Shown: positions 9,465 through 19,163, numbered from the stretch's first letter. The stretch is DNA of 64,000 nucleotides from Bog-950 sp044228435 (GCA_044228435.1 JBGAUW010000001.1:248001-312000); one strand, 5' to 3'. Made by a program: numbers and translations. The notes: generated from the sequence alone by a model not told the origin.

Positions 9465-10208
9465 ATGGGTACTATGAAGCCGACAAAAATATCTGAATTA
9501 CTTGAAAATATTAACCGCCTTAGCAATAAAGGCGATTTTGATACGCTAAGCAAATTGGAGATTGATTTGCTTATGCAGCAATTACGCGACTTGTATGCCG
9601 AGTTGGATGTATTGCGTAGCAACGCCGGCACACAGCAAGCAGTAGTAACTGCACAACCTGAAAACAAAGTAACCAAACGGGTTTTAAACCCCAACCAAAA
9701 TATTTTACTGGAAGAACCTGCACAGAAACAGATTGTGGCCGAAGTAACGCCCGTACCTGAAATAATTAAAGCGGCCCCTCAACTTGAAAAAGTTGTAATT
9801 GCAGAGGTGGTTAACAATGCAAAACAAAAGGATGAACTTACCAATACGCCTTTACCCGAACAGGAAAAACCAACCATTAAGGGGAGTATAAATGAGTCAG
9901 TGCAAACTGTAGCCAGCATAAATGAAAAATTAAAAACACCGCAGCAAGAGGTACACCGTAAACTTTCTACCAAACCACTAAAAGATTTAATTGACCTTAA
10001 TAAAAAGTTTATACTTCAAAACGAACTGTTTAAAGGCAATAGTGAAGCACTTTCAACCGCTATTAACCACATTGATCAGCTAAAGAGTTTTGAAGAAGCT
10101 GCCGCCTATGTAACCACAGAACTTAGCGCTAAAAACCAGTGGAACATAGCCTCTCAACCGGCTAAGCTATTTGCGCAGTTGGTAAAGCAAAAGTTTGGGG
10201 TAGAGTAA
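9465..10208 (+). CDS. Conserved hypothetical coiled-coil protein
   Basis: 247 residues, no signal peptide, so probably cytosolic. N-terminal amphipathic helices (KISELLENINRLSNKGDF to LRDLYAELDVL, about 5-50), a low-complexity acidic/Pro/Lys middle (about 55-165), and a helical C-terminal domain (LIDLNKKFILQNELFKGN, about 172-189) that looks like its conserved part. The function is unknown to me. A second ATG at 9474 is an equally plausible start given the promoter-like TACGTTTG at 9449. It is convergent with the 10216 lipoprotein gene, only 7 bases apart. Confidence 0.7.
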   Translation: MGTMKPTKISELLENINRLSNKGDFDTLSKLEIDLLMQQLRDLYAELDVLRSNAGTQQAVVTAQPENKVTKRVLNPNQNILLEEPAQKQIVAEVTPVPEIIKAAPQLEKVVIAEVVNNAKQKDELTNTPLPEQEKPTIKGSINESVQTVASINEKLKTPQQEVHRKLSTKPLKDLIDLNKKFILQNELFKGNSEALSTAINHIDQLKSFEEAAAYVTTELSAKNQWNIASQPAKLFAQLVKQKFGVE

Positions 10209-10215
10209 ACTACTA

Positions 10216-11226
10216 TTAGTTTAAAGTTACCTTAAGCATTTCGTGTTTACCTGTTGCATAACCTTTAGCAGCAAGCCAAAAATCGGTACCGGTATATGCA
10301 ATACCTTGTATGTCGAAATTTTCTAAATACCAACTTTGCACCGGTATATGGTAGAATGGATGCATTTTATAAATCATCCCGCCCTTGGCTACATATAAAA
10401 AGCCATTAGCGTAAGCCAGGTCGGTAACATCGTTTTCTACGTCTCTGGCGCTACCCCAATCATCGCCAGCCACATCGTAACTTATGTAAGCGGCCGAGGC
10501 ATAATTATAAAGGGTTGAACCGTTTACAGCGGTAGCCCAAAGCGAGTTACTGCTTAAATCGGCAGACTTAAATGTGTTAACGCCTGTAGCCGGGTTGAAT
10601 TTATAGGCATTACCCCATAACACACACCACATGGTGCCATCTTGTGCAAAATCTAATCCGTAATATGCATTATCGGCATTAGAAAGTGCTACTGTATGCG
10701 TTGATGCGTTATAAGCCAGTAATCTGCTGCCCACTGAATAGTATTTAAAAGTATAGATCGTATTGCTGTAATAAGCAATTGTTTTCGCTTCGGCTGTATC
10801 AATAAATCTATCGCTTACCAACACAGGGCTGGTCCAATCGCTAATAGTTTTAGGGGCCAGGTTATCTTTTAGGAGTTTAATAGCATCCTTGCTGCCATCA
10901 TTAAAAAGCAGAGTATCGCCTGCGTAGCGAAGATTATAAAGTTTAGTTCCGCTTAGGTTTTGTATACTTATTTGCGAAGCTGAGGCTTTATAAATAGCAA
11001 ATTCAGTTTCCTTATAGGAATCTCGGGAAGACAAGGTATAAAGCTTTCTATCGCCCGTAAAAATGTAATAGCCGGGCTCAGGATTTGATCTGGTTATATC
11101 GCGCCAGCTACCTTCTACGGTAATTGTTGCATCCTGCTTATCTTTTTTGCACGATGAAAACAATACCATTGTAAGAACAATTAGCGCAGGTACAAAAATT
11201 TTCGAAACACTTAATATGCGGCTCAT
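10216..11226 (-). CDS. Paralogous lipoprotein A, lipocalin-like N-domain plus propeller-like C-domain
   Basis: 336 residues with lipobox LFSSC (Cys about 26) followed by KKDK. An N-terminal module, VEGSWRDI..YYIFTGDRKLY (about 35-65), is followed by a longer region with repeated short strand units (YYGLDFAQDGTMWCVLWG, WATAVNGSTLYNYAS, DLAYANGFLYVAKGGMIYKM) typical of a beta-propeller. Third of three tandem related genes (12275, 11239, 10216) with 10-12 base gaps, so one operon made by duplication. Function unknown; a surface or periplasmic binding protein is inferred. Confidence 0.7.
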   Translation of the reverse strand: MSRILSVSKIFVPALIVLTMVLFSSCKKDKQDATITVEGSWRDITRSNPEPGYYIFTGDRKLYTLSSRDSYKETEFAIYKASASQISIQNLSGTKLYNLRYAGDTLLFNDGSKDAIKLLKDNLAPKTISDWTSPVLVSDRFIDTAEAKTIAYYSNTIYTFKYYSVGSRLLAYNASTHTVALSNADNAYYGLDFAQDGTMWCVLWGNAYKFNPATGVNTFKSADLSSNSLWATAVNGSTLYNYASAAYISYDVAGDDWGSARDVENDVTDLAYANGFLYVAKGGMIYKMHPFYHIPVQSWYLENFDIQGIAYTGTDFWLAAKGYATGKHEMLKVTLN

Positions 11227-11238
11227 CCCTTTTCTATT

Positions 11239-12264
11239 TTAGTTTAAATTAAGCTTACCAAAAAAGCCTGGCTCATAAAGCCCGTCATTTACATAAATCC
11301 AAAGCGAAGTGCCATCAGAAAATATTCCCGACACACCATCCACATCTTTTACCCGGTAAGTTTTTATAATTTTCAGTGTATTAAGGTCTATTTTGTAAAT
11401 GTAGTTATAAGAAGATCCGTACAGGTAAGCGCCTAAACTTGCCATATCCCTTATGTCGGCACTAAAATTACGAGTACCTGTAAAATTATCGCCGGCTATA
11501 CTATAACTAAACATAGTGCTGTTATTAATATTATAGCCATATATACGCGCGCCATCGGAGGTAATAACGTGCATTTCGTTAGGAGCTGCTGCAGAGGTAA
11601 ACAAAATATTTCCATTTAAGGGATTAATACGCACCAGCTTATCGCTATTAATTTTAACGCCCCATAAATTACCGCCCACGCCTTCAAGGCCATAATATTC
11701 ATCGACCGTTGTTACTACATCAATTTCATTACCAGTAAGAGTATAACTTTTTAAGCGTTTTTCGTATTGGTAGCAAGTCCAAATGTTTGAGGAAAAGAAT
11801 GTAACAGAAGAAATATTGATATCGGGTACCGGTACTTTAGTTAAAACTGAAACATCAGTTACCCAATCAGCAGCGGAAGGTGCCGCGGCATCGGCCACTA
11901 AAATCAAATTATCGCTATTGGAATCAGGTTTAGTAGCATCTTTAATAAGCTTAATCGTATCGCCGCTTTTTGAAACGAGTGCAACACCTATACTGCCCGA
12001 AAAAATTACCGCCGGTTCGTCCAGTTGATAAACTCCGCTGGAAACATCATGGCTGCCATCATCGGACTGATGCAGGTAAGTAAAAGTTTTATCATTATTA
12101 AATAAATAATAGTTAACAAGTGTATCGGTAGCCGCATAACGCACTACCCGATATTTTCCGGCTATTGAAAAACCATTATCTGCCTTTTTTTTACAGGCAC
12201 CCATTAACAAAACTAATAGCAAAACAGCAACTACCTTAGGCCCGTTTTTTAAATTGATATACAT
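11239..12264 (-). CDS. Paralogous lipoprotein B
   Basis: 341 residues with lipobox LLMGAC (Cys about 24) then KKKADNG. It has the same architecture as its neighbours: SIAGKYRVVRYAATD..YYLFNNDKTFTYLHQ module, then propeller-like repeats (YYGLEGVGGNLWGVKINS, DMASLGAYLYGSSYNYIYKID, GIFSDGTSLWIYVNDGLY). It is more diverged from the flanking paralogs at the GSWR motif (GKYR here). Middle gene of a three-gene operon; function unknown. Confidence 0.7.
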   Translation of the reverse strand: MYINLKNGPKVVAVLLLVLLMGACKKKADNGFSIAGKYRVVRYAATDTLVNYYLFNNDKTFTYLHQSDDGSHDVSSGVYQLDEPAVIFSGSIGVALVSKSGDTIKLIKDATKPDSNSDNLILVADAAAPSAADWVTDVSVLTKVPVPDINISSVTFFSSNIWTCYQYEKRLKSYTLTGNEIDVVTTVDEYYGLEGVGGNLWGVKINSDKLVRINPLNGNILFTSAAAPNEMHVITSDGARIYGYNINNSTMFSYSIAGDNFTGTRNFSADIRDMASLGAYLYGSSYNYIYKIDLNTLKIIKTYRVKDVDGVSGIFSDGTSLWIYVNDGLYEPGFFGKLNLN

Positions 12265-12274
12265 GCCGCTTATT

Positions 12275-13330
12275 TTAAAACTGAATTTTATTTAACTTAA
12301 TAACAAGAGTTGCCAAAGATGAACCACCCGAAAAATTGAGCACCCAAAAATTGCTGCCATCGTAAGCTATACCTACATTAAAAGAGGAATCGGTACCCTT
12401 GTAAGTCTCCTCTACCTGGTAAGTAGTAAGGTTATATTTTAGTATATAGCCATAGACACACAAATAAGCATATCCATCTTTAATAACCATATCAGCATTA
12501 ATTACGCTGGAGGGAGTGCCTAAAAATGAACTTACCGGGCTTTTTAGTGTAAATACATCCGTAGCTGTATTGTAGGTATATAAACCATTCGCGCTAAAAA
12601 ACCATATTATATTACCATCGGCCCCTAAATAGGTTGGCATGCCAGGCGCCGGAGAACTACTGGAGATAACCGCACCGGTAGCCGGATTAACTTTGTAAAG
12701 CTTATTATCGGCACCATAATTATTAACCCATATTTCGCCATTTGCAGTAATAGCCAGCCCTGTTGCATTTAATGCTATAGCGGTTGAATCCGTAACAGCA
12801 GAACTTACAGCACTGGCGCGGTATAACTTGTTAGCATAAGTGCTGGATATTAAAAAGTCGGTTCCTGTCCATTCAGTGCTGCCAAACCAAAGCCCCGATG
12901 GTAGCTGGCTGGTTTGAACAGTAGTAAAGTATTTAACCCACGTATCGGGATTAACCGTATTATCTTTTATAAAACGCAAATAACTGTTGGTATTGGTAAT
13001 ATATAAAGTATCGTTACTCACTTTATAATTAAAAAGCTGTGGCGAACCCGACAACGAAAATGTTACCGTTTCATTATCAGCGGCATAAGCACTTTTAGCA
13101 ACATCGTGAATATTATACGAGCCGCGCTGTAAGTAGGTAGCAGTTCCCTTACTAAATATTACATAAGCTGTGGAAGAGCTATCTACAGCCCGCCAACTAC
13201 CTTCAATTGAAAGAGTAGCGGCATCTGAATCCTTCTTTTTGCAGGATGAAAGGCCTGTTGCACATACCACAGTAATAAATAGCAATAGACCAACTTTGGC
13301 TTTTAGTGTGCCGGGTAGGGTTAAAATCAT
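12275..13330 (-). CDS. Paralogous lipoprotein C
   Basis: 351 residues with lipobox GLSSC (Cys about 30) then KKKDSDA. SIEGSWRAVDSSSTAYVIF (about 42-60) opens the small N-terminal domain, followed by propeller-like strands (ATGLAITANGEIWVNNYGAD, NGLYTYNTATD, IAYDGSNFWVLNFSGGS). First gene of the three-gene paralog set. The upstream TPR lipoprotein (13383) is 52 bases away and may be in the same transcript. Confidence 0.7.
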   Translation of the reverse strand: MILTLPGTLKAKVGLLLFITVVCATGLSSCKKKDSDAATLSIEGSWRAVDSSSTAYVIFSKGTATYLQRGSYNIHDVAKSAYAADNETVTFSLSGSPQLFNYKVSNDTLYITNTNSYLRFIKDNTVNPDTWVKYFTTVQTSQLPSGLWFGSTEWTGTDFLISSTYANKLYRASAVSSAVTDSTAIALNATGLAITANGEIWVNNYGADNKLYKVNPATGAVISSSSPAPGMPTYLGADGNIIWFFSANGLYTYNTATDVFTLKSPVSSFLGTPSSVINADMVIKDGYAYLCVYGYILKYNLTTYQVEETYKGTDSSFNVGIAYDGSNFWVLNFSGGSSLATLVIKLNKIQF

Positions 13331-13382
13331 CTATCCTTCTTTTAAGTAAAGTTATAAATAATGCGATAAGCTAAAAGGTGCT

Positions 13383-13925
13383 TTACTTACCTGTTTGCTG
13401 CATCGAATCCAGCCGCGCATTTTCCTGAAATTCCTGTATTAACTGTTCGGGTGTTTTACCCAAATTATTTAATGTGGTCTGCACATCTTTTGCAATTGGG
13501 TGGGTAGGATATTCGGCTAAAAACTTTTCGTACAGGTTTTTAGCAGCGTGCGTATTGCCTACTTCATTTTCAAAAATAAAACCCTGCAAAAATAATGCAT
13601 AGGGGCGCTTAGCCAGGGTAGGGTAATGCGCATAAATTGTCGAATACAATTCTATACTGCGTAGAGGCTTGCGCATGTAACGATAAAAATCTGCCGCTTT
13701 AAATAAGTAGTTGGCACCATTGGTGTCGTTTGGATATGCGGCAGCATAAGCTTCATAATCTTTCAATAAGTTATTTACCGAACTACTGTCAACCTTACCT
13801 TTCTGCGCTTGTTCGGCAAGCGTTTTTTCCTGCTTTTCTATAGCCTTTTGGCTCCAGTCTCTTTTTGCATTACACGATGCCAAAACAGTTATTAAGATTA
13901 AGGCAGAAAACAAAACTTTGTTCAT
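13383..13925 (-). CDS. TPR lipoprotein
   Basis: 180 residues from the chosen ATG at 13925 (MNKVLFSALILITVLASC). The longer frame adds 13 residues that would spoil the signal peptide. Lipobox VLASC followed by NAKRD. The remainder is helical with tetratricopeptide-like units (GANYLFKAADFYRYMRKPLR, YALFLQGFIFENEVGNTHAA, KNLYEKFLAEYPTHPIAKDV). It resembles BamD/YbgF-type periplasmic TPR lipoproteins, but assignment to the BAM complex is not supported. Confidence 0.75.
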   Translation of the reverse strand: MNKVLFSALILITVLASCNAKRDWSQKAIEKQEKTLAEQAQKGKVDSSSVNNLLKDYEAYAAAYPNDTNGANYLFKAADFYRYMRKPLRSIELYSTIYAHYPTLAKRPYALFLQGFIFENEVGNTHAAKNLYEKFLAEYPTHPIAKDVQTTLNNLGKTPEQLIQEFQENARLDSMQQTGK

Positions 13926-14044
13926 ATTACTTATTTGTGGTTGCGAATATAAAATCATAAACAAAAAATGATAGCGCTACTTTTTAAACCGGCAGCAGGA
14001 TATGGCCTTACAATATTTAAGAGCTTATTTTGTTATACTATTGG

Positions 14045-14863
14045 ATGAAACACAACCTGTGGCTAATTTCAATGCAACTTCTGTTTTTAACTGCTGTGGC
14101 GCAGCAGCCGCAAAAGGCTATAGTGTACTTTCCTTTTGGCAAATATTACGTAACCAATGCTGCCGCCGAAACCTTAGAGAGCCTTGCCAAAACCAACAGA
14201 TACGCTCAAATTGATTCAATACGAATACTGGCTTTTTGCGACTCGGTGGGCAACTACGAAGCTAACGATACTTTAGCCTTACAACGTGCGGCCACCGTAA
14301 AAACCTACTTACAGCAGCGCAGCATTAGCAGCAGCAATTTTAAAACTGTTATTGGCTATGGCAAGCGTTTGCCGGCTAATAATAATGCCAACGACTCGTT
14401 ACGGGCGCTTAACCGTAGGGCCGAAATATATGTTTATACCAGGGCCGGCAACCACAACACAAACGATAGCTTAAGGGCAAAGATGCTAAGCGCAAAGGCC
14501 GGCGACAAATTCACTTTAAGCAATTTTAATTTTTACGGCGGCAGACACTTACTGCTCCCCTCCTCGCTGCCCATTTTAGATACGCTATACTTAATTATGA
14601 AAACCGTGCCTCAATTAGAGATAGAAATACAGGGCTATGTTTGCTGCGTGCCGGTGGGCACCGAAGGGTATGATATGGATACCCAACAGTGGCAATTATC
14701 TTACACCCGTGCCCGAACAGTTTATAATTATTTAGTAAACAAAGGCATTGCGGCCAACCGGCTTACTTACAAAGGCTATGGAAATAATCCCCTGGTTAAA
14801 GAAGTAACAGAGCAAGACCGCACCACTAACCGCAGGGTAGAAATTAAAGTTACCAAGCGTTAG
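14045..14863 (+). CDS. Protein with two OmpA-like peptidoglycan-binding domains
   Basis: 272 residues from the ATG at 14045 (MKHNLWLISMQLLFLTAVAQ signal peptide; the longer frame starts 5 codons earlier). Domain 1 (about 25-130): IVYFPFGKYYVTNAA, ILAFCDSVGNYEANDTLALQ, RALNRRAEIYV. Domain 2 (about 165-270): LEIEIQGYVCC, LSYTRARTVYNYLVNKGIAA, RLTYKGYGNNPL, TTNRRVEIKV. Both have the Arg/Asp-type motifs of the OmpA C-terminal fold. No beta-barrel is attached. Probably periplasmic and peptidoglycan-binding. Its stop overlaps the ribE stop by 4 bases (convergent). Confidence 0.8.
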   Translation: MKHNLWLISMQLLFLTAVAQQPQKAIVYFPFGKYYVTNAAAETLESLAKTNRYAQIDSIRILAFCDSVGNYEANDTLALQRAATVKTYLQQRSISSSNFKTVIGYGKRLPANNNANDSLRALNRRAEIYVYTRAGNHNTNDSLRAKMLSAKAGDKFTLSNFNFYGGRHLLLPSSLPILDTLYLIMKTVPQLEIEIQGYVCCVPVGTEGYDMDTQQWQLSYTRARTVYNYLVNKGIAANRLTYKGYGNNPLVKEVTEQDRTTNRRVEIKVTKR

Positions 14864-15447
14864 TTAAATTCCATCATACGCGCAACGTATTTGCCTATAA
14901 TATCAAACTCCAGGTTAACCCTGGTGCCGGGTTTAACCTGCTTAATATTGGTGAACTGATAAGTATAGGGGATAATAGCCACCGAAAACAAATCAGCTTT
15001 TGCATTAAAGGCTGTAAGCGAGATACCATTAATACAAATAGAGCCTTTATCAACCACCAGGTTATTTTTAGAGGGCGCATAGCGGAAAGTATAAAGCCAA
15101 CTACCATTTTGTTCTTCAACCGAAATACATTCGCCCGTTTGGTCTACATGGCCCTGCACAATGTGGCCATCTAACCGGTCGCCGGCCTTCATGCAACGCT
15201 CCAGGTTTATCTCATCTCCTACTTTTAACTGGCCTATAGTTGTTTTTTGCAGGGTTTCGTCAATGGCAGTAACGCGATGCCCGCCGGGAATTAATTCTAC
15301 CACGGTAAGGCAAACACCATTATGTGCTACGCTTTGGTCTATTTTTAATTCGCCCGAAACGGGTGATTCAATAATCAAATCAAGGTTACCTTCACTCCTC
15401 TTTAAATCCGCCACGCGGCCGGTTACTTCTATTATACCTGTAAACAT
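14860..15447 (-). CDS. ribE: Riboflavin synthase alpha chain
   Basis: Dismutates two 6,7-dimethyl-8-ribityllumazine molecules to riboflavin. 195 residues with the two lumazine-binding repeats: MFTGIIEVTGRV and VAHNGVCLTVVE in the first, GHIVQGHVDQTG and ICINGISLTAF in the second. Full length. Its start codon shares one base with the stop of the upstream 937-residue surface protein gene (TAATG), implying translational coupling of a vitamin enzyme to a T9SS cargo gene. Confidence 0.95.
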   Translation of the reverse strand: MFTGIIEVTGRVADLKRSEGNLDLIIESPVSGELKIDQSVAHNGVCLTVVELIPGGHRVTAIDETLQKTTIGQLKVGDEINLERCMKAGDRLDGHIVQGHVDQTGECISVEEQNGSWLYTFRYAPSKNNLVVDKGSICINGISLTAFNAKADLFSVAIIPYTYQFTNIKQVKPGTRVNLEFDIIGKYVARMMEFN

Positions 15448-18251
15448 TATTTCCCTCTAATCAAATGAATAAAACCTCCTCCCTTCTTCTGCCCGCTTAA
15501 AGGCTTTTTAACCAGCCCTGTCTGGTGCTGCTCGTAATAATAGCCGGAGTACACATATACACCTTCGCTAACATCTTTTCCTTTTTGGTCTTTACCATCC
15601 CAATTAATATCGGGGTCTTCGGTGCTAAATACCTGCTCGCCCCAACGGTTAAAAATTTTCATTTCTATTTTAGGCACAAAGCGGTAAGGCTTGAATGGTG
15701 TAAACTTCTCGTTAGCCCCATCGCCATTAGGCGTAAAGGCGTTAGGCAACACATAATAAGGGCAGTTATCTATGCAAAATACATTGCCATAGCCACTCTC
15801 GTTACCCACTCTATCGGCTGCAGTTATAGCATAACAACCTGCTAAGCTTTCGATTAACCTATGATTGTAGGTAGTATCATCGCGGCTTAAAATGCTATCT
15901 ATTACAACCATACTGGCAGAGTCTTCGCCAAAGTAAATATAGTACCGGTTAATATCGTTGCTGCAAGGATCGTTCTGGTTGGTCCAGGTAAGGTAATTTA
16001 TATAATCGGCCGCAGTCCATGGCACGCCGTTGTATTGGTCGCAATCATTTCTAACGGTTAATACCGGCGGGCACGGTGGCACGGTATCAATAGGCACGGC
16101 ACAATCCTCTTCGCTATTATTAATTAAGGGCGTAGGGAAAGAATTTAAATCGTAGTGGCCATAAGCGCGCACAAAATAGCAATACAGCGAATCGTTGATT
16201 AAAGCAGTATCGGTATAGGTACGGCTGTAAACTGTATCGATAGGATCAAAAACAGAAGTTACTTTATTAAGGCGGAAAATGGCAAAACTATCGTTGCTCC
16301 ATGGCACGTTCTCGTTCCAGCTTAAAAACAGCGATTGGTCGCTTGGCGATACATTTAAATATACCGAGGAAGCCGCGGCACTGGCGCCCACCGTATCGTT
16401 ATTGGCGTAAAACAATACCTTATAGCTAAATGCCGAATCTTTAGTATTAAGGGCGGCATCGGTATAGGTAGTATCGGCCAGTGCGGAGAAAGAAGACGCA
16501 TCGGGCGTGCTGGAAATTAAAACAGGGTTGACCAGATTAAAGCCATTGCCACGATATAAATCGAAGCGATAAGGAGGTGGGTTTTGAATAGTATCTAAGT
16601 TTACACCGCCGGCCAAAGGTTTTGTCCAGCGCACAAATATGCGGCCGTTAGCAATATCGGTTTGCAGCACATCTACATTAACAATGGCAGGTACACTAAC
16701 CGGCATATAAACGCATACACCATTGCTTGGCACGCTCTCATTGGCATCGAACTGAAAAATACCGTTAGGAGAAAGCTTACTAAAGTGAGCCACTACCCGA
16801 TAAGTGTACTGCTGACCTACTACCGTAGTATTATCTACAAATGAATAGGTAAAAATATTAGCACCGGTAAGTTTAGTATAACCGCGGCCGCCTAAACCGG
16901 TTTCGCAATACTCGGGCGTAAATAAATCGCAACCGCCTTTACGCCATACCGAAAACCCTCTAAAATCGGGCGATGAAGCACAAGTGTATGGATTAAGCCA
17001 GCTAAGTGTTACAGCCTGATTGGTGGCCACGGCAGTTAAATTTAAAGGCGGCGGCGCTATAACTGTTACCTGCCAGGTCTCTAAATCTACCAATGGTGTA
17101 AGCACCGGTGGGTTACCGGGTTGCTTGTAATCATCGGCGCCACGGAACACCGTTAAATACGGTTGACGGCTGATGTGGCTGCAATTAGTAGCCCAGGTAA
17201 AGCGGCCCCGTGCAGGTGGCGGAGAAATATTAGTCTGTGCAAAAACGGCAGGTGATGATGCTACATTAAAAGGGCCACCTACCGCGCTTAAAGTTACGGT
17301 TTGACCCACATCAGGATCGGTTGCTGAGATATTTATTACCAAATTCTCGCCAGCCCTTATGCAAGTATCGGGTGCAATTACCAGTTGGGGTGGGTCGTTA
17401 CGTTCGTTTAGCACTATAATTTGCATATCGCGCAACATAGTGCCTATGCTTATGCCGTTTCTAAACTCGGTAACCAGTATGGCAATATTAAAAATGCCTA
17501 TTTGGCAAGGAGTAGCCCAGGTGATTTGCCCGGTATGCCGATCAATAGTAAATGCATTATTTGGCTGGGTTCTGGCGCGGCAATATTGGTCGGGGAAACT
17601 AAATAGTGGAATCTCCTGCCCCAAATTTAATTTACACGGCACCAGCTTAAAATCGAGGCTGTCGCGGTTTATGTCGTAAGCGCCGGGGTTGTGAAAGAAA
17701 GTATCGTTCAAATTAGCGTAATCGATAGGCGGATAGGTTAATATGGGTGAAGAGTTGAACCCTATATTGGCCAAATCGGTAGGGTATTTAAGTGTATCTT
17801 CTACATAAAACGGAATATCTACTGAGTTTGCAAAATTCGCAATACCATCTATCCGGTTTAAATCCTGCATGCCCACTACATAGTTTCTGCCCGGCGGAGG
17901 CGGGGCACCAGGATAAGTATGAATTTTAGTGTACTCGCTATATTTTATGGATATAGGATCGTTTGCTATGATAACCCCGTCTCTGTAACCATCGCCGTCC
18001 CCATCAACGCCGTTGCTTCTGGCTACGGTATCAGCTGTACCATCTCCCCAAAAAACAACTACCTCGTTTTTATCGGCCTGGCGGCTAATACCATCGTATT
18101 TGCTGTAAGTTTTTACAGTTACCTTGTATTGAAAGGGACCAATTAATTCGTACAGTATTTCGCCGGCCCTGTAGTGGGTAGCAAAAACCGGTTGGCTAAA
18201 GCCAACAAATAAAACCGTAAAAGCAAAAAGCAGTTTTACAAAACCTTTCAT
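15447..18251 (-). CDS. Large T9SS type B (CHU_C, gliding-associated) surface protein
   Basis: 934 residues from the ATG at 18251 (MKGFVKLLFAFTVLFVGFSQ, a cleaner signal peptide than three codons upstream). Repeated Ig/cadherin-like and fibronectin III-like modules fill the body (about 280-380, 400-520, 525-640, 640-740). The C-terminal gliding-motility-associated domain (about 830-915) shows NAFTPNGDGANEKFTPF, IFNRWGEQVFST, NWDGKDQKG, GVYVYSGYY. A Lys/Gly-rich tail of about 27 residues follows, longer than usual. Predicted to be secreted by T9SS and displayed on the surface; no enzymatic motif seen. Confidence 0.85.
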   Translation of the reverse strand: MKGFVKLLFAFTVLFVGFSQPVFATHYRAGEILYELIGPFQYKVTVKTYSKYDGISRQADKNEVVVFWGDGTADTVARSNGVDGDGDGYRDGVIIANDPISIKYSEYTKIHTYPGAPPPPGRNYVVGMQDLNRIDGIANFANSVDIPFYVEDTLKYPTDLANIGFNSSPILTYPPIDYANLNDTFFHNPGAYDINRDSLDFKLVPCKLNLGQEIPLFSFPDQYCRARTQPNNAFTIDRHTGQITWATPCQIGIFNIAILVTEFRNGISIGTMLRDMQIIVLNERNDPPQLVIAPDTCIRAGENLVINISATDPDVGQTVTLSAVGGPFNVASSPAVFAQTNISPPPARGRFTWATNCSHISRQPYLTVFRGADDYKQPGNPPVLTPLVDLETWQVTVIAPPPLNLTAVATNQAVTLSWLNPYTCASSPDFRGFSVWRKGGCDLFTPEYCETGLGGRGYTKLTGANIFTYSFVDNTTVVGQQYTYRVVAHFSKLSPNGIFQFDANESVPSNGVCVYMPVSVPAIVNVDVLQTDIANGRIFVRWTKPLAGGVNLDTIQNPPPYRFDLYRGNGFNLVNPVLISSTPDASSFSALADTTYTDAALNTKDSAFSYKVLFYANNDTVGASAAASSVYLNVSPSDQSLFLSWNENVPWSNDSFAIFRLNKVTSVFDPIDTVYSRTYTDTALINDSLYCYFVRAYGHYDLNSFPTPLINNSEEDCAVPIDTVPPCPPVLTVRNDCDQYNGVPWTAADYINYLTWTNQNDPCSNDINRYYIYFGEDSASMVVIDSILSRDDTTYNHRLIESLAGCYAITAADRVGNESGYGNVFCIDNCPYYVLPNAFTPNGDGANEKFTPFKPYRFVPKIEMKIFNRWGEQVFSTEDPDINWDGKDQKGKDVSEGVYVYSGYYYEQHQTGLVKKPLSGQKKGGGFIHLIRGK

Positions 18252-18440
18252 AGCCCACAAAATACGTAAAAGCTAAACTAATATTGTACCGGTATAAAAA
18301 TAACAATTGATTTTGAAGCAGAAACGGAGTTGAATTTTGTGGCTTAGCATCAACAATCGGAGGCTGTAAACATATGGAACACTTTTTTAAACTGCCCGGA
18401 AAGAACTCTGATTTTAGGGGTACTGTTAAAAAACAATAAT

Positions 18441-19157
18441 ATGTTAAGAGCTACCATTCAACAACCTAAACGTTCGATACAAAGTGAACGCAAGCGCACC
18501 AATATATTGCGCGATATGGAACAACCTGTATTGCAACACCTATGCGAAATATTACCCGAATGGGTAAATTCCGATATGCTTACCCTTATTGGTTTTGGCG
18601 GAAGCATAGTTGCAGCAGCGGGTTTTGTATTGGCGGTTAATAATCCTGTTTTTCTGTGTTTATCGATTTTAGGTTTTGCCATACAATGGTTTGGCGACTC
18701 GCTGGATGGCCGGGTAGCTTACTACCGCAACACACCACGTAAATGGTATGGGTTTTCGCTGGATATATGTTGCGACTGGATTTCGACAGTGCTTATTGGC
18801 CTGGGCTTTTACTATTACCTGCCCGCCGATTTTAAAATGCTTGCCTTTACTTTTGTAACGGTATATGGCTGGGCTATGCTTATAGCCACACTTAAATATA
18901 AAGTAAGCGATGTGTATGCCATAGATAACGGCTTGCTGGGCCCTACCGAAGTGCGTATTATATTATGCCTGCTATTGGTTTTTGAAATGCTGTTTAACGG
19001 CAGCCTGGCGGTTTGTGTATCGGTAGCCAATGTTGCCTTGCTGATAGTGTGCCTTACCGATTTTTATAAATTATTGAAACTTGGTAACGAGCGCGACAGA
19101 AAGGAACGAGAGCTAAAGCTAAACAAAGCATTTGAGCCCGAAAGCAGAAGAGCCTAG
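18441..19157 (+). CDS. CDP-alcohol phosphatidyltransferase family membrane protein
   Basis: 238 residues with about five or six membrane helices. The active-site signature spans about residues 90-113: DSLDGRVAYYRNTPRKWYG then FSLDICCD. All four aspartates and both glycines of D-x2-DG-x2-A-R-x8-G-x3-D-x3-D are present, but the usual Arg after Ala is Tyr and the central spacer is one residue longer. It would transfer a phospho-alcohol headgroup in phospholipid synthesis; the product (PS, PI-like or other) is not determinable. The N-terminal 40 residues are charged. Standalone gene. Confidence 0.8.
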   Translation: MLRATIQQPKRSIQSERKRTNILRDMEQPVLQHLCEILPEWVNSDMLTLIGFGGSIVAAAGFVLAVNNPVFLCLSILGFAIQWFGDSLDGRVAYYRNTPRKWYGFSLDICCDWISTVLIGLGFYYYLPADFKMLAFTFVTVYGWAMLIATLKYKVSDVYAIDNGLLGPTEVRIILCLLLVFEMLFNGSLAVCVSVANVALLIVCLTDFYKLLKLGNERDRKERELKLNKAFEPESRRA

Positions 19158-19163
19158 TTAAAG

